Below, in pieces: positions 24,154 through 33,196 of a DNA stretch of 64,000 nucleotides. The stretch's first letter is position 1. Each line of letters begins with the position of its first letter. The stretch is from Roseovarius nubinhibens ISM (GTDB taxonomy: Bacteria > Pseudomonadota > Alphaproteobacteria > Rhodobacterales > Rhodobacteraceae). The notes beneath the pieces were generated by a model. That model worked only from the letters and a program-made list of their open reading frames with translations, was not told the DNA's origin and ran no database searches. Location of the stretch: assembly GCF_000152625.1 (NCBI RefSeq), contig NZ_CH724156.1:2415502-2479501 (forward strand). Reading direction: 5' to 3'. Made by a program: the position numbers and the translations under genes.

Positions 24154-24975
24154 ATGCCACAGGGGATGATGGCCGGGGTCGAGACCCATTGGACCGAGTT
24201 CGGTCGCGGGCCGCGTGGTGCGCTGCTCATTCATTGCTCGCTCGCCCATGGCGGCAGTTGGGCCGGGGTGGCGCGGCGGCTGTCGGAGCGGCTGGCGATG
24301 CGGGCCTTTGATCTGCCCGGCCATGGCCGCAGTGCCGATTGGGGTGGCGAGACCGAGCTGCAGGGGCTCAGCGCCGAGATTGCCGCGAGCCTTGCCGCCG
24401 AGATGGGGGGCGGCGCGCCGGTGGATGTGATCGGGCATTCCTTTGGCGCGACGGTGGGTTTGCGGCTGGCGCTGGAGCGGCCCGAGCTGGTGCGCAGTCT
24501 GACGCTCATCGAGCCGGTGTTCTTTGCGCTGGCGCTGGCCGATCAGCCGGGGCTCGACACGGCGTTCGAGGGCGACACGCGGGCGATCACGGCGGGGCTC
24601 GCATCGGGCGATCATGCGGCGGCGGCGCGGGCCTTTACCGCGCTCTGGGGCGATGGCACCGAGTGGGACACGATCCCGGAGCCGCAGCAGCGCAGGCTGG
24701 CGGATCAGATGCATCTGATCGCGGGCTCGGGTCCGGCGCTTTATGAGGATGCGGGCGGGATGCTGCGCCCGGGGCGGATCGAGGCGATTGCCTGCCCCGT
24801 GCTGCTCATGGAGGGCGGCGCGTCGCCCGCGATCATCCCAGCGATCCTTGACGGGATTGCGGCGCGGCTGCCGCAGGCCGAGCGGGTGGTCGTGGAGGGG
24901 GCGGGGCATATGCTGCCCATCACCCATCCCGAGCCGGTGGCCGAGGCCATTGGCGCGCTGCTCAGCCGGTCTTAG
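24154..24975 (+). CDS. Alpha/beta hydrolase
   Basis: This cytoplasmic alpha/beta-fold hydrolase of 273 residues has the nucleophile elbow G-H-S-F-G (VDVIGHSFGATVG), an oxyanion-type LIHCSLAHGGSW segment, DLPGHGRS, and the catalytic histidine in VEGAGHMLPITHPE. No signal peptide is seen. Substrate unknown; proximity to the isomerase suggests shared handling of small carboxylates or esters, an inference only. The start could be 24154, 24166 or 24169 (MPQGMMAG); AGGGG lies just before 24166. Its stop overlaps that of the convergent MocR gene. Confidence 0.85.
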   Translation: MPQGMMAGVETHWTEFGRGPRGALLIHCSLAHGGSWAGVARRLSERLAMRAFDLPGHGRSADWGGETELQGLSAEIAASLAAEMGGGAPVDVIGHSFGATVGLRLALERPELVRSLTLIEPVFFALALADQPGLDTAFEGDTRAITAGLASGDHAAAARAFTALWGDGTEWDTIPEPQQRRLADQMHLIAGSGPALYEDAGGMLRPGRIEAIACPVLLMEGGASPAIIPAILDGIAARLPQAERVVVEGAGHMLPITHPEPVAEAIGALLSRS

Positions 24976-26465
24976 GTGAGCCCTGTGATGAGGCGGCAGA
25001 GCCGCGCCGCGCCGTCGCGCAGCTCGGCCTCGTCAAAGCCGGAATAGCCCAAGAGCAGGGCCTCGGGCGCGTCGGGCAGCACAGCATGGGCCGAGAGCGC
25101 GCCGATCCGGAGCCCCATGGCGCGGCCCGCCTCGGCGATGGCGCGGTCGCAGGTGTGGGCGCGCAGGCAGGGGCGCAGCGGGACGCAGAGATGCATGCCG
25201 GAGGGATCGGGCGCGAGATCGAGCCAGCGGGCCAAGGGGGCGAGCGCGTCGAGGAGCACCACCTGGCGGCGGGCATAGCTGCGCCGCATCCGGCGGAGAT
25301 GAGTGGCGAACTCGCCGCTGTCCATGAACCCCGCTAGCGCCGGTTGCGGCGCGAGAGAGGCGCGTGCGCCGCGCTGGGCGAGATAGGCGTGGACCGGGGC
25401 GATGGCGGGCTCTGGCAGGACGAGATAGCCAAGCCGCAGGGCGGAGCTCAGCAATTTGGAAAAGCTGCCCATATAGATCGTGCGCCCCTGTTGATCGAGA
25501 CCGGCGAGGGCGGGCAGGGGCTGGCCCTGGTAGCGGAATTCGCTGTCGTAATCATCCTCGACGATGAGGGTGCCCTGCGCCGCGGCCCAGTCGAGCAGGG
25601 CGAGCCGTCGGGCGAGCGGCATCGGGCGGCCGGTGGGGTAGTGGCGCGAGGGGGTGACGATGGCAGCGGCGGTGGCGGCGGCGGTGCGGTCCGGGATGCG
25701 CGCCGGGTCAAAGCCCTCTGCGTCGATGCGCAGGGGCAGGGGGATGTGGCCCGTGTCGCGCACCGCGTGATGCAGGCTCGCCCAGCCCGGATCTTCGAGC
25801 GCGATCTGGGCGGGGCCGGTTTGGGCGGGGCCGGTCTGAGCTGGCGGGGGCAGCAGCGCCCGGGCGAGGATATCGACCCCGTCCCAGGCGCCGCCGGTGA
25901 TCACCACCTGTTCGCCCTGACAATCAAGCCCGCGCCACGCCCCGAGATGCGCAGCGATGGCGCGGCGCAGGGGCATCCAGCCGAACGGATCGGGACGGCC
26001 CAGAAGCGCCGGGTCGGGGGCGCGCCAGGCCCGATCCATCTGGCGGGCCCAGTCGCGGTGCGGAAAGAGCGATTGATCGGGCAGGCCGGTCTGAAAGATC
26101 TGCCACGCGGCGGGGGGCGGCGCGGGCGGCGGGGCGTTTTGCGGGGCGGGGGCGAGATGCGGCAGGTCGGCCGCGACAAAGGTGCCGCTGCCACGCCGGG
26201 CGGTGAGATAGCCCTCGGCCATGAGCTGATCATAGGCGGTGGTGACGGTCATCCGCGACACCGAGAGTTCCGCCGCGAGGCTGCGGCTTGGGGGCAGGGG
26301 CAGGCCCGCCAGATCGCCGCCGCGCAGCAAGAGCGCGCGCAGCCCGTCGCAGAGCTGTTGGTGCAGCGGCGCGGGCTGGGACCGGTCGAGCGTCAGCGCA
26401 AAAAGCGCCGCCTCGAACCCGGGCTGCGTCAAATTGGACTGAGATTTTTTGTCGATACTGGCCAT
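24972..26465 (-). CDS. MocR/PdxR-type regulator (GntR domain plus aminotransferase domain)
   Basis: This PLP-dependent transcription factor has 497 residues. Residues 30-100 form a GntR winged helix (PLPPSRSLAAELSVSRMTV, then YLTARRGSGTFVA). The rest is a class I aminotransferase fold with VITGGAWDGVD, VEDDYDSEFRY and the PLP lysine in GSFSK. Members bind PLP or an amino compound and control vitamin B6 or amino-acid genes. It is divergent from a PNPOx-like gene with only 60 bases between them, so it probably represses itself and controls that gene. A TAG(A/T)CCA direct repeat in the gap is a candidate operator. Confidence 0.9.
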   Translation of the reverse strand: MASIDKKSQSNLTQPGFEAALFALTLDRSQPAPLHQQLCDGLRALLLRGGDLAGLPLPPSRSLAAELSVSRMTVTTAYDQLMAEGYLTARRGSGTFVAADLPHLAPAPQNAPPPAPPPAAWQIFQTGLPDQSLFPHRDWARQMDRAWRAPDPALLGRPDPFGWMPLRRAIAAHLGAWRGLDCQGEQVVITGGAWDGVDILARALLPPPAQTGPAQTGPAQIALEDPGWASLHHAVRDTGHIPLPLRIDAEGFDPARIPDRTAAATAAAIVTPSRHYPTGRPMPLARRLALLDWAAAQGTLIVEDDYDSEFRYQGQPLPALAGLDQQGRTIYMGSFSKLLSSALRLGYLVLPEPAIAPVHAYLAQRGARASLAPQPALAGFMDSGEFATHLRRMRRSYARRQVVLLDALAPLARWLDLAPDPSGMHLCVPLRPCLRAHTCDRAIAEAGRAMGLRIGALSAHAVLPDAPEALLLGYSGFDEAELRDGAARLCRLITGLT

Positions 26466-26471
26466 GTTGCA

Positions 26472-26500
26472 TAGACCAATACCCCTCTAAGCCTAGTCCA
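26472..26500. promoter_or_regulatory. Direct repeat operator candidate between the MocR and PNPOx-like genes
   Basis: TAGACCA (26472-26478) and TAGTCCA (26494-26500) are direct repeats with start-to-start distance of 22 bases, two helical turns. MocR-type regulators often bind same-orientation repeats. The site covers the region where both divergent promoters must lie. Confidence 0.55.
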
Positions 26501-26525
26501 TCAAGACAAGACAAAGGCCCAAGCC

Positions 26526-27176
26526 ATGACCCAGACCCTCGACATCACCGACAGAACCCGCCTGCGCCGCAGCCATGAGCGCGGGCATTTCGACCGTGAG
26601 ACGATCAACGCCATCCTCGATGCGCAACCCATGTGCAGCGTCGGCTATGTGATTGATATGAAACCCTATGTCACCCCGACGCTGCAATGGCGCGAGGGCA
26701 ATCATGTCTATTGGCATGGCTCGTCGGCGAGCCGGGCCTTGCGCAATTCGCGCGATGCGGAGGTGTGTCTCACGGTGTCGATCCTCGACGGGTTCGTGAT
26801 GGCGCGGTCGGGGATGCATCATTCGGTCAATTCGCGGTCGGTCATGCTCTTTGGTCGGGCGTTCAAGGTCGAAGACCCGGCGGAGAAACATGCCAAGCTG
26901 GCGCGGTTCGTGAACGGGCTGTTCCCCGGGCGCTATGAGGGGCTGCGCGAGGAACATGCGCAGGATCTCAAGGCGACGACGCTGCTCGGGATGGAGATTG
27001 CCGAGGGCAGCGCCAAGATCCGCACCGGCCCGCCGAAAGATGAGGAGGCGGATTACGAATTGCCGATCTGGGCCGGGGTGATCCCGGTGACGACAACGGT
27101 TGGCACGCCCGAGCCGGACCCGCGCAACCTGCCCGGCGTCGAGATGCCGGAGCATATCCGCAAGTTTCGTCTGTGA
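26526..27176 (+). CDS. Pyridoxamine 5'-phosphate oxidase family FMN-binding protein
   Basis: The 216-residue split-barrel flavoprotein starts with an HERGHFDRETINAILDA segment. It carries the FMN-barrel strands CSVGYVIDMKPYVTPTLQW, VYWHGSSASRALRN and RSVMLFGRAF, as in the FMN-binding family often seen beside MocR regulators. It is not a canonical PdxH. The substrate may be a B6 vitamer or another small molecule. AAAGG precedes the start. The last codons and stop lie in a 14-bp tandem duplication. Confidence 0.85.
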   Translation: MTQTLDITDRTRLRRSHERGHFDRETINAILDAQPMCSVGYVIDMKPYVTPTLQWREGNHVYWHGSSASRALRNSRDAEVCLTVSILDGFVMARSGMHHSVNSRSVMLFGRAFKVEDPAEKHAKLARFVNGLFPGRYEGLREEHAQDLKATTLLGMEIAEGSAKIRTGPPKDEEADYELPIWAGVIPVTTTVGTPEPDPRNLPGVEMPEHIRKFRL

Positions 27177-27192
27177 GATTTCGTCTGTGAGA
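27165..27192 (+). repeat. 14-bp tandem duplication across the stop codon of the PNPOx-like gene
   Basis: TTTCGTCTGTGAGA occurs twice without a gap (27165-27178 and 27179-27192). The first copy contains the stop codon. A similar event is seen at the end of hemC. Confidence 0.9.
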
Positions 27193-27205
27193 TAGGGCGC
27201 GAAGA

Positions 27206-27227
27206 GGCGCGGGGTCAGCCCCGCGCC
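27206..27227 (-). terminator. G+C-rich hairpin at the 3' ends of the PNPOx-like gene and ltaE
   Basis: GGCGCGGGG, loop TCAG, CCCCGCGCC is a perfect 9-bp stem between two convergent genes; the ltaE stop codon lies in the loop. There is no T run, so it may stabilise 3' ends or give weak, bidirectional termination. Confidence 0.5.
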
Positions 27228-28258
27228 AGCGCCACGAATTGATCAATGAGATCGTCGCTGATCGACCAGTCGCAGACGAGCCGCATCGGCAGCGCCTCGT
27301 CCGGGTCGCCGTCGAGCCCACCCTCGAGCAGGTAATAGACCGCGCCCGCCGCATGGAGCCGCTGATGCGCGGCGCGGGGCAGGGCGCCAAAGATGATATT
27401 GGCCTGCGGCTCGAAGTGAAATTCCATGCCGGGCACGGTTTTCAGCCCCGCCACCAGCCGCGCCATATTGGCATTGGCGCGGCGCGCCGAGCTGAGCCAG
27501 AGATCATCGGTCAGAAGCGCGTTCATCTGCGCCGCCATATAGCGGTGCTTCGAGAAAAGATGCGCCCCGCGTTTGCGGCGCAGCTCGAACTCCCAGGCTT
27601 TTTCCGGGTTGAAGAAGATCACCGCCTCGACGCCGGGGGCGCCGTTCTTGGTGCCGCCAAAGCTCAGCGCGTCGACGCCGAGCTTCCATGTCATTTCGGC
27701 GGGCGTGCAGCCGAGCGTCACCAGCGCATTGGCAAAGCGCGCGCCATCCATATGGACGGGCAGGTTGTAGCCATGGGCGAGCTCGGTCAGGGCGCGCAGC
27801 TCGTCGAGCGTATAGACGCGGCCGCGTTCGGTGACTTGGGTGATCGAGACCGGGCCACGCTGCGGGCCATGGACGCCACGGGTTTCCTCATAGTCGATGG
27901 CGGCGCGCAGCTCGGCGGCGCTCATCTTGTCGTCTTGCCCCACGAGGGTAAGCTTGGCCCCCGACATATAGAATTCCGGCCCGTTGCATTCATCTTCGTG
28001 GATATGGGCGAACCGGGTGCAGAACACCGTGTCCCAGGGCTGGGTCAGGGTGGCGAGGGCGAGGCAATTGGCCGCCGTGCCGGTGGCCACCAGATAGACC
28101 GCCGCCTCGGGGGCCTCGAAGAGATCGCGGACCTGATCGCGCACCACATCCATCAGCGGCTCGACCCCGTAGGGGTTGGCATAGCCCTGATTGACGTCGA
28201 GAAGCGCCTGCATGACCTGCGGATGGGCCGGGCCGGCATTGTCGGAAGCGAAAAACAT
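27215..28258 (-). CDS. ltaE: Low-specificity L-threonine aldolase
   Basis: This PLP enzyme splits L-threonine or allo-threonine into glycine and acetaldehyde. The 347-residue protein starts MFFASDNAGPAHPQV and shows VATGTAANCLAL, HIHEDECNGPEF, the HMDGARFANA segment with the PLP-contacting Asp, and the PLP lysine in SFGGTKNG. The ATG at 28258 has GGAG upstream and overlaps the ycgN stop by one base (TGATG), so I rejected the longer frame start at 28291. It is the last gene of the ribF-ycgN-ltaE overlapping operon. Confidence 0.92.
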   Translation of the reverse strand: MFFASDNAGPAHPQVMQALLDVNQGYANPYGVEPLMDVVRDQVRDLFEAPEAAVYLVATGTAANCLALATLTQPWDTVFCTRFAHIHEDECNGPEFYMSGAKLTLVGQDDKMSAAELRAAIDYEETRGVHGPQRGPVSITQVTERGRVYTLDELRALTELAHGYNLPVHMDGARFANALVTLGCTPAEMTWKLGVDALSFGGTKNGAPGVEAVIFFNPEKAWEFELRRKRGAHLFSKHRYMAAQMNALLTDDLWLSSARRANANMARLVAGLKTVPGMEFHFEPQANIIFGALPRAAHQRLHAAGAVYYLLEGGLDGDPDEALPMRLVCDWSISDDLIDQFVALARG

Positions 28259-28752
28259 CAGGTTGGCTCCTCTATAATATGGTCTTCCCAATCATCCTCG
28301 CCGACCTCGAATTCGGGCACGGTGCGGTGGCGCATCGAGACGCCCGCCTCATGCACGCTCTCGGCAGTGCCGGAGATCAGCGGATGCCAGTCATAGAGCG
28401 GCTTGCCCTGCCAGAGCAGTTTGTAGGCACAGGTTTCGGGCATCCAATAGAGATGGGTTTCGAGCGTGTTGGCGTCGAGCGAGATACATTCCGGCACGAA
28501 TTGATGGCGGATCGGATATTGCGCGCAGCGGCAGGTGGTGTCGTCGAAGAGACGGCAGGCGACGCGGGTCAGCGCCACTTCGCCGCTGTCCTCATCCTCG
28601 ATCTTGTTGAGGCAGCATTTGCCGCAGCCGTCGCAGAGCGCCTCCCATTCCGGGCGGGTCATCCGATTGAGCGGCGTGGTCTCCCAGAACCGGGGGCGCA
28701 GCCCGTCGCGGTTGATCGGATCCTCTGGCCCGTCCGAGAACGCCCTGCTCAT
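28258..28752 (-). CDS. YcgN family cysteine-cluster protein
   Basis: The 164-residue protein carries the family cysteine pattern: CDGCGKCCLNK near the start, then ACRLFDDTTCRCAQYP and CISL. The metal or iron-sulfur ligand role of the cysteines is likely, but the biochemical function is unknown. The ATG at 28752 overlaps the ribF stop (ATGA). Its own stop overlaps the ltaE start, so all three genes are translationally linked. Confidence 0.9.
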   Translation of the reverse strand: MSRAFSDGPEDPINRDGLRPRFWETTPLNRMTRPEWEALCDGCGKCCLNKIEDEDSGEVALTRVACRLFDDTTCRCAQYPIRHQFVPECISLDANTLETHLYWMPETCAYKLLWQGKPLYDWHPLISGTAESVHEAGVSMRHRTVPEFEVGEDDWEDHIIEEPT

Positions 28753-29687
28753 GATGCCTCGAGAATCTCGCGGGCGCGGGCGCAATCGGCATCCATCTGG
28801 GCGATGAAGGCCTCGAGACTGTCGAACACCTCTTCGGGGCGCAGATAGTCGGCCAGCGCCACCGAGAGATGCGCGCCATAGAGATCGCCGGAGAAATCAA
28901 AGAGGAAGGTTTCGAGATTGGGCACCTCGCCATTGAACATCGGGCGGATGCCGAGGCTTGCCGCGCCATGGTAGCGCCCCTTGTGGGGGCCATCCATGAC
29001 CTCGATCTGCACCGCGTAGACGCCGAATTTCGGCGGGTGCAGCCCGGCGATGGACATGTTCGCGGTGGGATAGCCCAGCTCGCGGCCGCGCTGTTCGCCG
29101 CCCACCACCGGTCCGTCGATCCGGTGCCAATGGCCAAGCATAGCGGCGGCGTCGCGCGGGCGGCCTTCGGAGAGGGCCTGACGGATGGCGGTCGAGCTGA
29201 CCTCGCCCTGATCGCCTTCGAGCAGTTCGGCCACGGTGACGCCAAAGCCCATCTCTGCGCCAAAGCGTTTGAGATCGGCGGCATTGCCGGTGCGGCCCTT
29301 GCCAAAGCAGAAATCCGCCCCGACCACCACATGCGCGAGGCCGAGCCCGTCGCAGAGCACATTGCGGGCGAACTCCTCGGGGCTGAGCGCCGAGAGGGCG
29401 GCGTTGAAATTGAGCTCGTAGAGCCGCTCGACGCCGAGCTTTTCGAGCCGGTTGGCGCGAGCCTCGGCGCTCATCAGGCGAAAGGGCGGGGCCTCGGGGG
29501 CGAAATACTGGCGCGGGTGGGGCTCGAACGTGAGTACGCCGAGCGGGGCATCGGCGGCCTCTCCGGCCTTGCGCGCAAGGTCGATCACCGCCTGGTGGCC
29601 GAGATGGACGCCATCGAAATTGCCGATGGCCACGGATGCGCCCCGGTCGGCGGCATCAACATAGCTGTGGTCGCGGATGATCCTCAT
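28749..29687 (-). CDS. ribF: Bifunctional riboflavin kinase/FAD synthetase
   Basis: This enzyme makes FMN from riboflavin and then FAD. The 312-residue protein has the N-terminal nucleotidyltransferase signature GNFDGVHLGH (22-31), RPRD-type GLGLAHVVVGADFCFGKG, and a C-terminal flavokinase domain with GRELGYPTANM and the catalytic glutamate region NLETFLFDF. It is the first gene of the overlapping operon with ycgN and ltaE. No FMN riboswitch is seen in the 170 bases before it. Confidence 0.95.
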   Translation of the reverse strand: MRIIRDHSYVDAADRGASVAIGNFDGVHLGHQAVIDLARKAGEAADAPLGVLTFEPHPRQYFAPEAPPFRLMSAEARANRLEKLGVERLYELNFNAALSALSPEEFARNVLCDGLGLAHVVVGADFCFGKGRTGNAADLKRFGAEMGFGVTVAELLEGDQGEVSSTAIRQALSEGRPRDAAAMLGHWHRIDGPVVGGEQRGRELGYPTANMSIAGLHPPKFGVYAVQIEVMDGPHKGRYHGAASLGIRPMFNGEVPNLETFLFDFSGDLYGAHLSVALADYLRPEEVFDSLEAFIAQMDADCARAREILEAS

Positions 29688-29858
29688 GCAGGTTGCCTAG
29701 CGCGGGGCGGGGGGCGGTGCAACGGGGGATCGTTAGGAATGTCCCTATTTTCCAGCTTGCCCGATGGCGGGCGGGCCGCTTTACTGGCGCGCGTGCGAGG
29801 GATGCGTGCGTATGTGTGACAGAGATCAGAGGCGGGCCCGGCTGCGGGCCGTGGGGCG

Positions 29859-30554
29859 ATGAGCGGCGCGGCGTTGGAGCAGCGCGGCTCTGCGATGGGG
29901 CCGATCGTGTTTGTCGGGCTCACGATCTATACGATCGTGATGCAGCCCGGTCCCGACGGGTTGGCCAATCCGGCAGATAGCATGGACATGAAAACGGTGC
30001 AGCGCGCGCCGCTGGGCAGCGTGCCGCGCGCGGCGTCGGCGTCCGGAGATCTGGCGGGGCTAGATCTGGCGGGGCTGGCGGGGATTTTACCTGCGCCGGT
30101 GGCGGCAGGGTTTGCGCCGCGCCTGTCGATGATCATGGGCGAGGATGCGCCGCCAAGCCCGGTGCCGCGCCTGCCGCCGGTGTCGGCGCAAAGCCGGGCG
30201 GTTTTAGCGCCGGATCTTGGGGGCGCGGCGGGAGCCGAGCCTGCAAAGGCAATCCTCTGGCCGAGGGTTGAGCCGCAGCCACTGGCGATGCGCCTGCCGG
30301 ATTTACCCATGTCGATGGCGGAGGGGTTGCCCGTTCAACTGCCCTTGCCCGAGGCGATGCGGGTGACCGGTGATGCGGTGCATCTGCGCGGCGGGCCTGC
30401 GGTCTGGCATGAGGTCTTGGCCAAGCTCACGCGCGACGCGCCGGTGCTGCGGCTTGGCACGCGGGGCAATTGGAGCCGGATCAGCGTCGGCGCGGGGGCC
30501 GAGACGCAAAGCGGCTGGATCTATTCGAGATATCTCGACGCGCCCGCGCCCTAG
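29859..30554 (+). CDS. SH3-domain protein with N-terminal membrane segment
   Basis: The 231-residue protein has a hydrophobic segment near the start (MGPIVFVGLTIYTIVM), a long Pro/Ala-rich low-complexity middle, and a C-terminal bacterial SH3-like domain (VTGDAVHLRGGPAVWHEVLA ... WSRISVG ... GWIYSRYL) from about residue 168. It is probably anchored in the inner membrane with the SH3 domain in the periplasm, perhaps touching peptidoglycan. Single gene, convergent with maoC; the gap is 13 bases. Function unknown. Confidence 0.8.
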   Translation: MSGAALEQRGSAMGPIVFVGLTIYTIVMQPGPDGLANPADSMDMKTVQRAPLGSVPRAASASGDLAGLDLAGLAGILPAPVAAGFAPRLSMIMGEDAPPSPVPRLPPVSAQSRAVLAPDLGGAAGAEPAKAILWPRVEPQPLAMRLPDLPMSMAEGLPVQLPLPEAMRVTGDAVHLRGGPAVWHEVLAKLTRDAPVLRLGTRGNWSRISVGAGAETQSGWIYSRYLDAPAP

Positions 30555-30567
30555 AAGGGCGTCGGGA

Positions 30568-31011
30568 TCAGTCGAACTTGCCCGAGGGCGCGAGCACGGT
30601 GGCCTCGCCGACCAGCACCTTCTTGCCATTGACGAGGCAGCGGCAGTCGAGCTGTACCCGTCGTTTGGCGTGGTCGATGCCGATCACCTCGACCTCGGCG
30701 CGGACCATGTCGCCGGGGCGCACGGGGGCGAGGAACTTGAGGCTCTGGCCCATGTAGACCGTGCCGTGACCGGGGAGCTGTTCGCCGATGACGGCCGAGA
30801 TCAGCCCGGCGGTGAGCATGCCATGGGCGATGCGCCCCTCAAAGATCGTGTCCTGCGCGTAATCATCGTCGAGATGCACCGGATTCCGGTCGGTCGAGAT
30901 CTGCGCGAACATCTCGATATCCTCGTCGGTCACCACCTTTTGCAGGTAGCGCATCATGCCCATCTCGATCTGTTCGATGGTGATGGTTCCGCGCGGCAGA
31001 TTGTCCAACAT
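30568..31011 (-). CDS. MaoC family (R)-hydratase/dehydratase
   Basis: This single hot-dog domain protein of 147 residues belongs to the MaoC/PhaJ type, which hydrates enoyl-CoA. The hydratase-2 signature is present: D-x4-H in STDRNPVHLDDDYA, followed by the GRIAHGML segment. GGAGGGTCGG precedes the ATG. The substrate chain length cannot be told. It lies about 130 bases after the HAD gene on the same strand and may be co-transcribed. Confidence 0.9.
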   Translation of the reverse strand: MLDNLPRGTITIEQIEMGMMRYLQKVVTDEDIEMFAQISTDRNPVHLDDDYAQDTIFEGRIAHGMLTAGLISAVIGEQLPGHGTVYMGQSLKFLAPVRPGDMVRAEVEVIGIDHAKRRVQLDCRCLVNGKKVLVGEATVLAPSGKFD

Positions 31012-31139
31012 CCGACCCTCCGTTGATCAAAGTTCCGAAGGTCGTCGCGCAATTTTGCAATGCCGCCGCCCTCGGGTTGGCAACTTTATTACTTTGCAGG
31101 TGCAGAAAATCAAGCCCTATTTTCCCCGGGGGCCACGCC

Positions 31140-32015
31140 TTAGCGCAGCCGCCCGATGGTAAAGGTAGGATGTGCCTCTTGCGTCGCGAGATAGGTCTCG
31201 AGCGCCTGCGGGTCGGGATGATCGGCGGTCTTGGTCTCGGCGGCGGCGAGCCCACCGGAGATGAAGAGCGAATCGATATCCTCGCCCTGCGCGCCTGCGA
31301 TGTCGGTCAGGATGCCGTCGCCGATGGCGAGAATGCGCGACCGGTCGATGTCACGGCCAAGGGCTGCGAGACGGCGATAGGCGAGATCATAGATCGGCGG
31401 GTGCGGCTTGCCGAAATAGAGGCTTTCGCCGCCCATTTCGGTATAGAGCCGCGCCAGGGCGCCTGCGCACCATTCGCGGGTTTCGCCGCGGTCGACGACG
31501 ATATCGGGGTTGGCGCAGAGAAGCTTCATCCCCTTTTGCTTGGCAAAGAGGAACTCGGGGCGGTTGACCTCGGGGTCGGCCTGCGGATCGAAAGGGCCGC
31601 AGCAGACGATGCCTTCGGCGTCCTTGAGTTCGACCCGTTCGATGGCCGCCGGGTTGTCGATGATCTCGAGCGGCTCGAAGAACCCGGCGTCGCGCGCCCA
31701 TTCGCCCATGAACCAGACTTTTTCGCCGACCATGCCGCGAAACATCGCGGCGCGGGCCGAATCGCCGGAGGTGGCAATCGTGTCATAGGCCTCGCGCGGC
31801 ACGCCGAATTGCGACAGCTGCGCCTCGACCCCGGCGCGGGGCTTGGGCGAGTTGGTGACCAGCACCACGAGACCGCCCGAGGCGCGATAGTCTTGCATCG
31901 CCTGAACCGCCGAGGGAAAGGCCGTGATGCCATTGTGCAGACAGCCCCAGAGATCGACGAAGAGCGCGTCGTAGCTGGCGGAAATCTCGGAGAGGGCGGT
32001 GATGATGCGGGTCAT
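31140..32015 (-). CDS. HAD-superfamily class IIA hydrolase (TIGR01459 type)
   Basis: The 291-residue protein belongs to the NagD-like HAD subfamily common in alphaproteobacteria. Motif I reads DLWGCLHNG instead of DxDG, so the usual second Asp (general acid/base) is Trp, as in this family. Motif II is LVTNSPKPR, motif III follows GESLYFGKPHPPIY, and motif IV is IGDGILTDI. It may be a phosphatase of unknown substrate, possibly with altered catalysis. AAGGAA precedes the start. hemE lies 29 bases upstream on the same strand, so it may read through from hemE. Confidence 0.88.
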   Translation of the reverse strand: MTRIITALSEISASYDALFVDLWGCLHNGITAFPSAVQAMQDYRASGGLVVLVTNSPKPRAGVEAQLSQFGVPREAYDTIATSGDSARAAMFRGMVGEKVWFMGEWARDAGFFEPLEIIDNPAAIERVELKDAEGIVCCGPFDPQADPEVNRPEFLFAKQKGMKLLCANPDIVVDRGETREWCAGALARLYTEMGGESLYFGKPHPPIYDLAYRRLAALGRDIDRSRILAIGDGILTDIAGAQGEDIDSLFISGGLAAAETKTADHPDPQALETYLATQEAHPTFTIGRLR

Positions 32016-32044
32016 GGGTCAGGTTCCTTGCAGCGGCGGCGGGA

Positions 32045-33082
32045 TCAGCGGGTGCGCACCGCGTCGATCATGCGTTGTACATTGTCGGGATCGGCGTCCG
32101 GCGTGATGCCATGGCCGAGATTGAAGATATGGGGCCCATGTGACAACGCGTCGACAATGGCGTGGGTTTCCTGCACCAGCGCCTCGCCGCCCGTCACCAT
32201 ATGCGACGAGGCGAGATTGCCCTGCACACAGCCGTCGATCTGCACATGGGCGGCGGCCCAGGCGGCATCGACCCCATCGTCGAGCGCCACGCAATCGGCC
32301 CCGGTGGCACGGGCAAACCCCTCGTAGCGGGGGCCGGCACCGCGCGGGAAGGCGATGATCGGCGTCTCTGGGTGGCGGGCCTTGAGCGCCGCGATGATGC
32401 GTTGCGCAGGCGCGAGAGCGTAGGCCGCGAAATCCTCGTCATTGAGCGAGCCGGCCCAGCTGTCAAAGAGCTTGATCACTTCGGCCCCGGCGTCGATCTG
32501 CGCCGAGAGATATTCGATCGTGGCCTCGGTGATCCGGTCGAGCAGCGCCTCGAACACCGGGCGGTTTTCCGCTTTGAGCGCGTGGGCCGGGCCTTGGTCC
32601 GGGGTGCCGCGCCCGGCGATCATATAGGTGGCCACGGTCCAGGGCGCCCCGGCAAAGCCGATGAGCGTGGTCTCGGACGGCAGGGCGCCGGAGAGATTGC
32701 GCAGCGTCTGGTAGATCGGGTTCAGCGTCTCGTGGATGTCGCTCACCGGTTTCAGCGCGTTGAGCCCTTGGGCATCGGTGATGGTCGAGAGGCGCGGGCC
32801 TTCGCCGGTGACGAACCACAGATCGGCGCCGAGCGCCTGCGGCACCAGAAGAATATCGGCAAAGAGAATGGCCGCATCGAACCCGTAGCGGCGGATCGGC
32901 TGCAGCGTCACCTCGGTCGCCAGATCGCTGTTGTAGCACAGCGACAGGAAATCGCCCGCCTCGGCCCGCGTGGCGCGGTATTCGGGCAGGTAGCGCCCGG
33001 CCTGACGCATCATCCAGATCGGCGGGGTGGGCAGGGTCTCGCCCGCGAGCGCACGCAGGATGGGTTTGTCGGAACGGGTCAT
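32045..33082 (-). CDS. hemE: Uroporphyrinogen decarboxylase
   Basis: This enzyme decarboxylates uroporphyrinogen III to coproporphyrinogen III in heme and chlorophyll synthesis. The 345-residue protein has [17 protein letters not shown], the Asp of ILFADIL, and [14 protein letters not shown] set the start at the ATG at 33082, with AAAGGAGAT four bases before it; the open frame extends upstream to 33112. It faces hemC across 114 bases, so the pair probably shares a divergent control region for tetrapyrrole genes. Confidence 0.96.
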   Translation of the reverse strand: MTRSDKPILRALAGETLPTPPIWMMRQAGRYLPEYRATRAEAGDFLSLCYNSDLATEVTLQPIRRYGFDAAILFADILLVPQALGADLWFVTGEGPRLSTITDAQGLNALKPVSDIHETLNPIYQTLRNLSGALPSETTLIGFAGAPWTVATYMIAGRGTPDQGPAHALKAENRPVFEALLDRITEATIEYLSAQIDAGAEVIKLFDSWAGSLNDEDFAAYALAPAQRIIAALKARHPETPIIAFPRGAGPRYEGFARATGADCVALDDGVDAAWAAAHVQIDGCVQGNLASSHMVTGGEALVQETHAIVDALSHGPHIFNLGHGITPDADPDNVQRMIDAVRTR

Positions 33083-33196
33083 GGCATCTCCTTTGCGGGT
33101 GCGGATCGGCACGTGCCGCCGTGGTCCCGCCCCGGCGGCATAATGTCAAGGGCAGGCGGCTTGCCTCGGCCTTGGCAGATCACTAAACCGGGCGTC

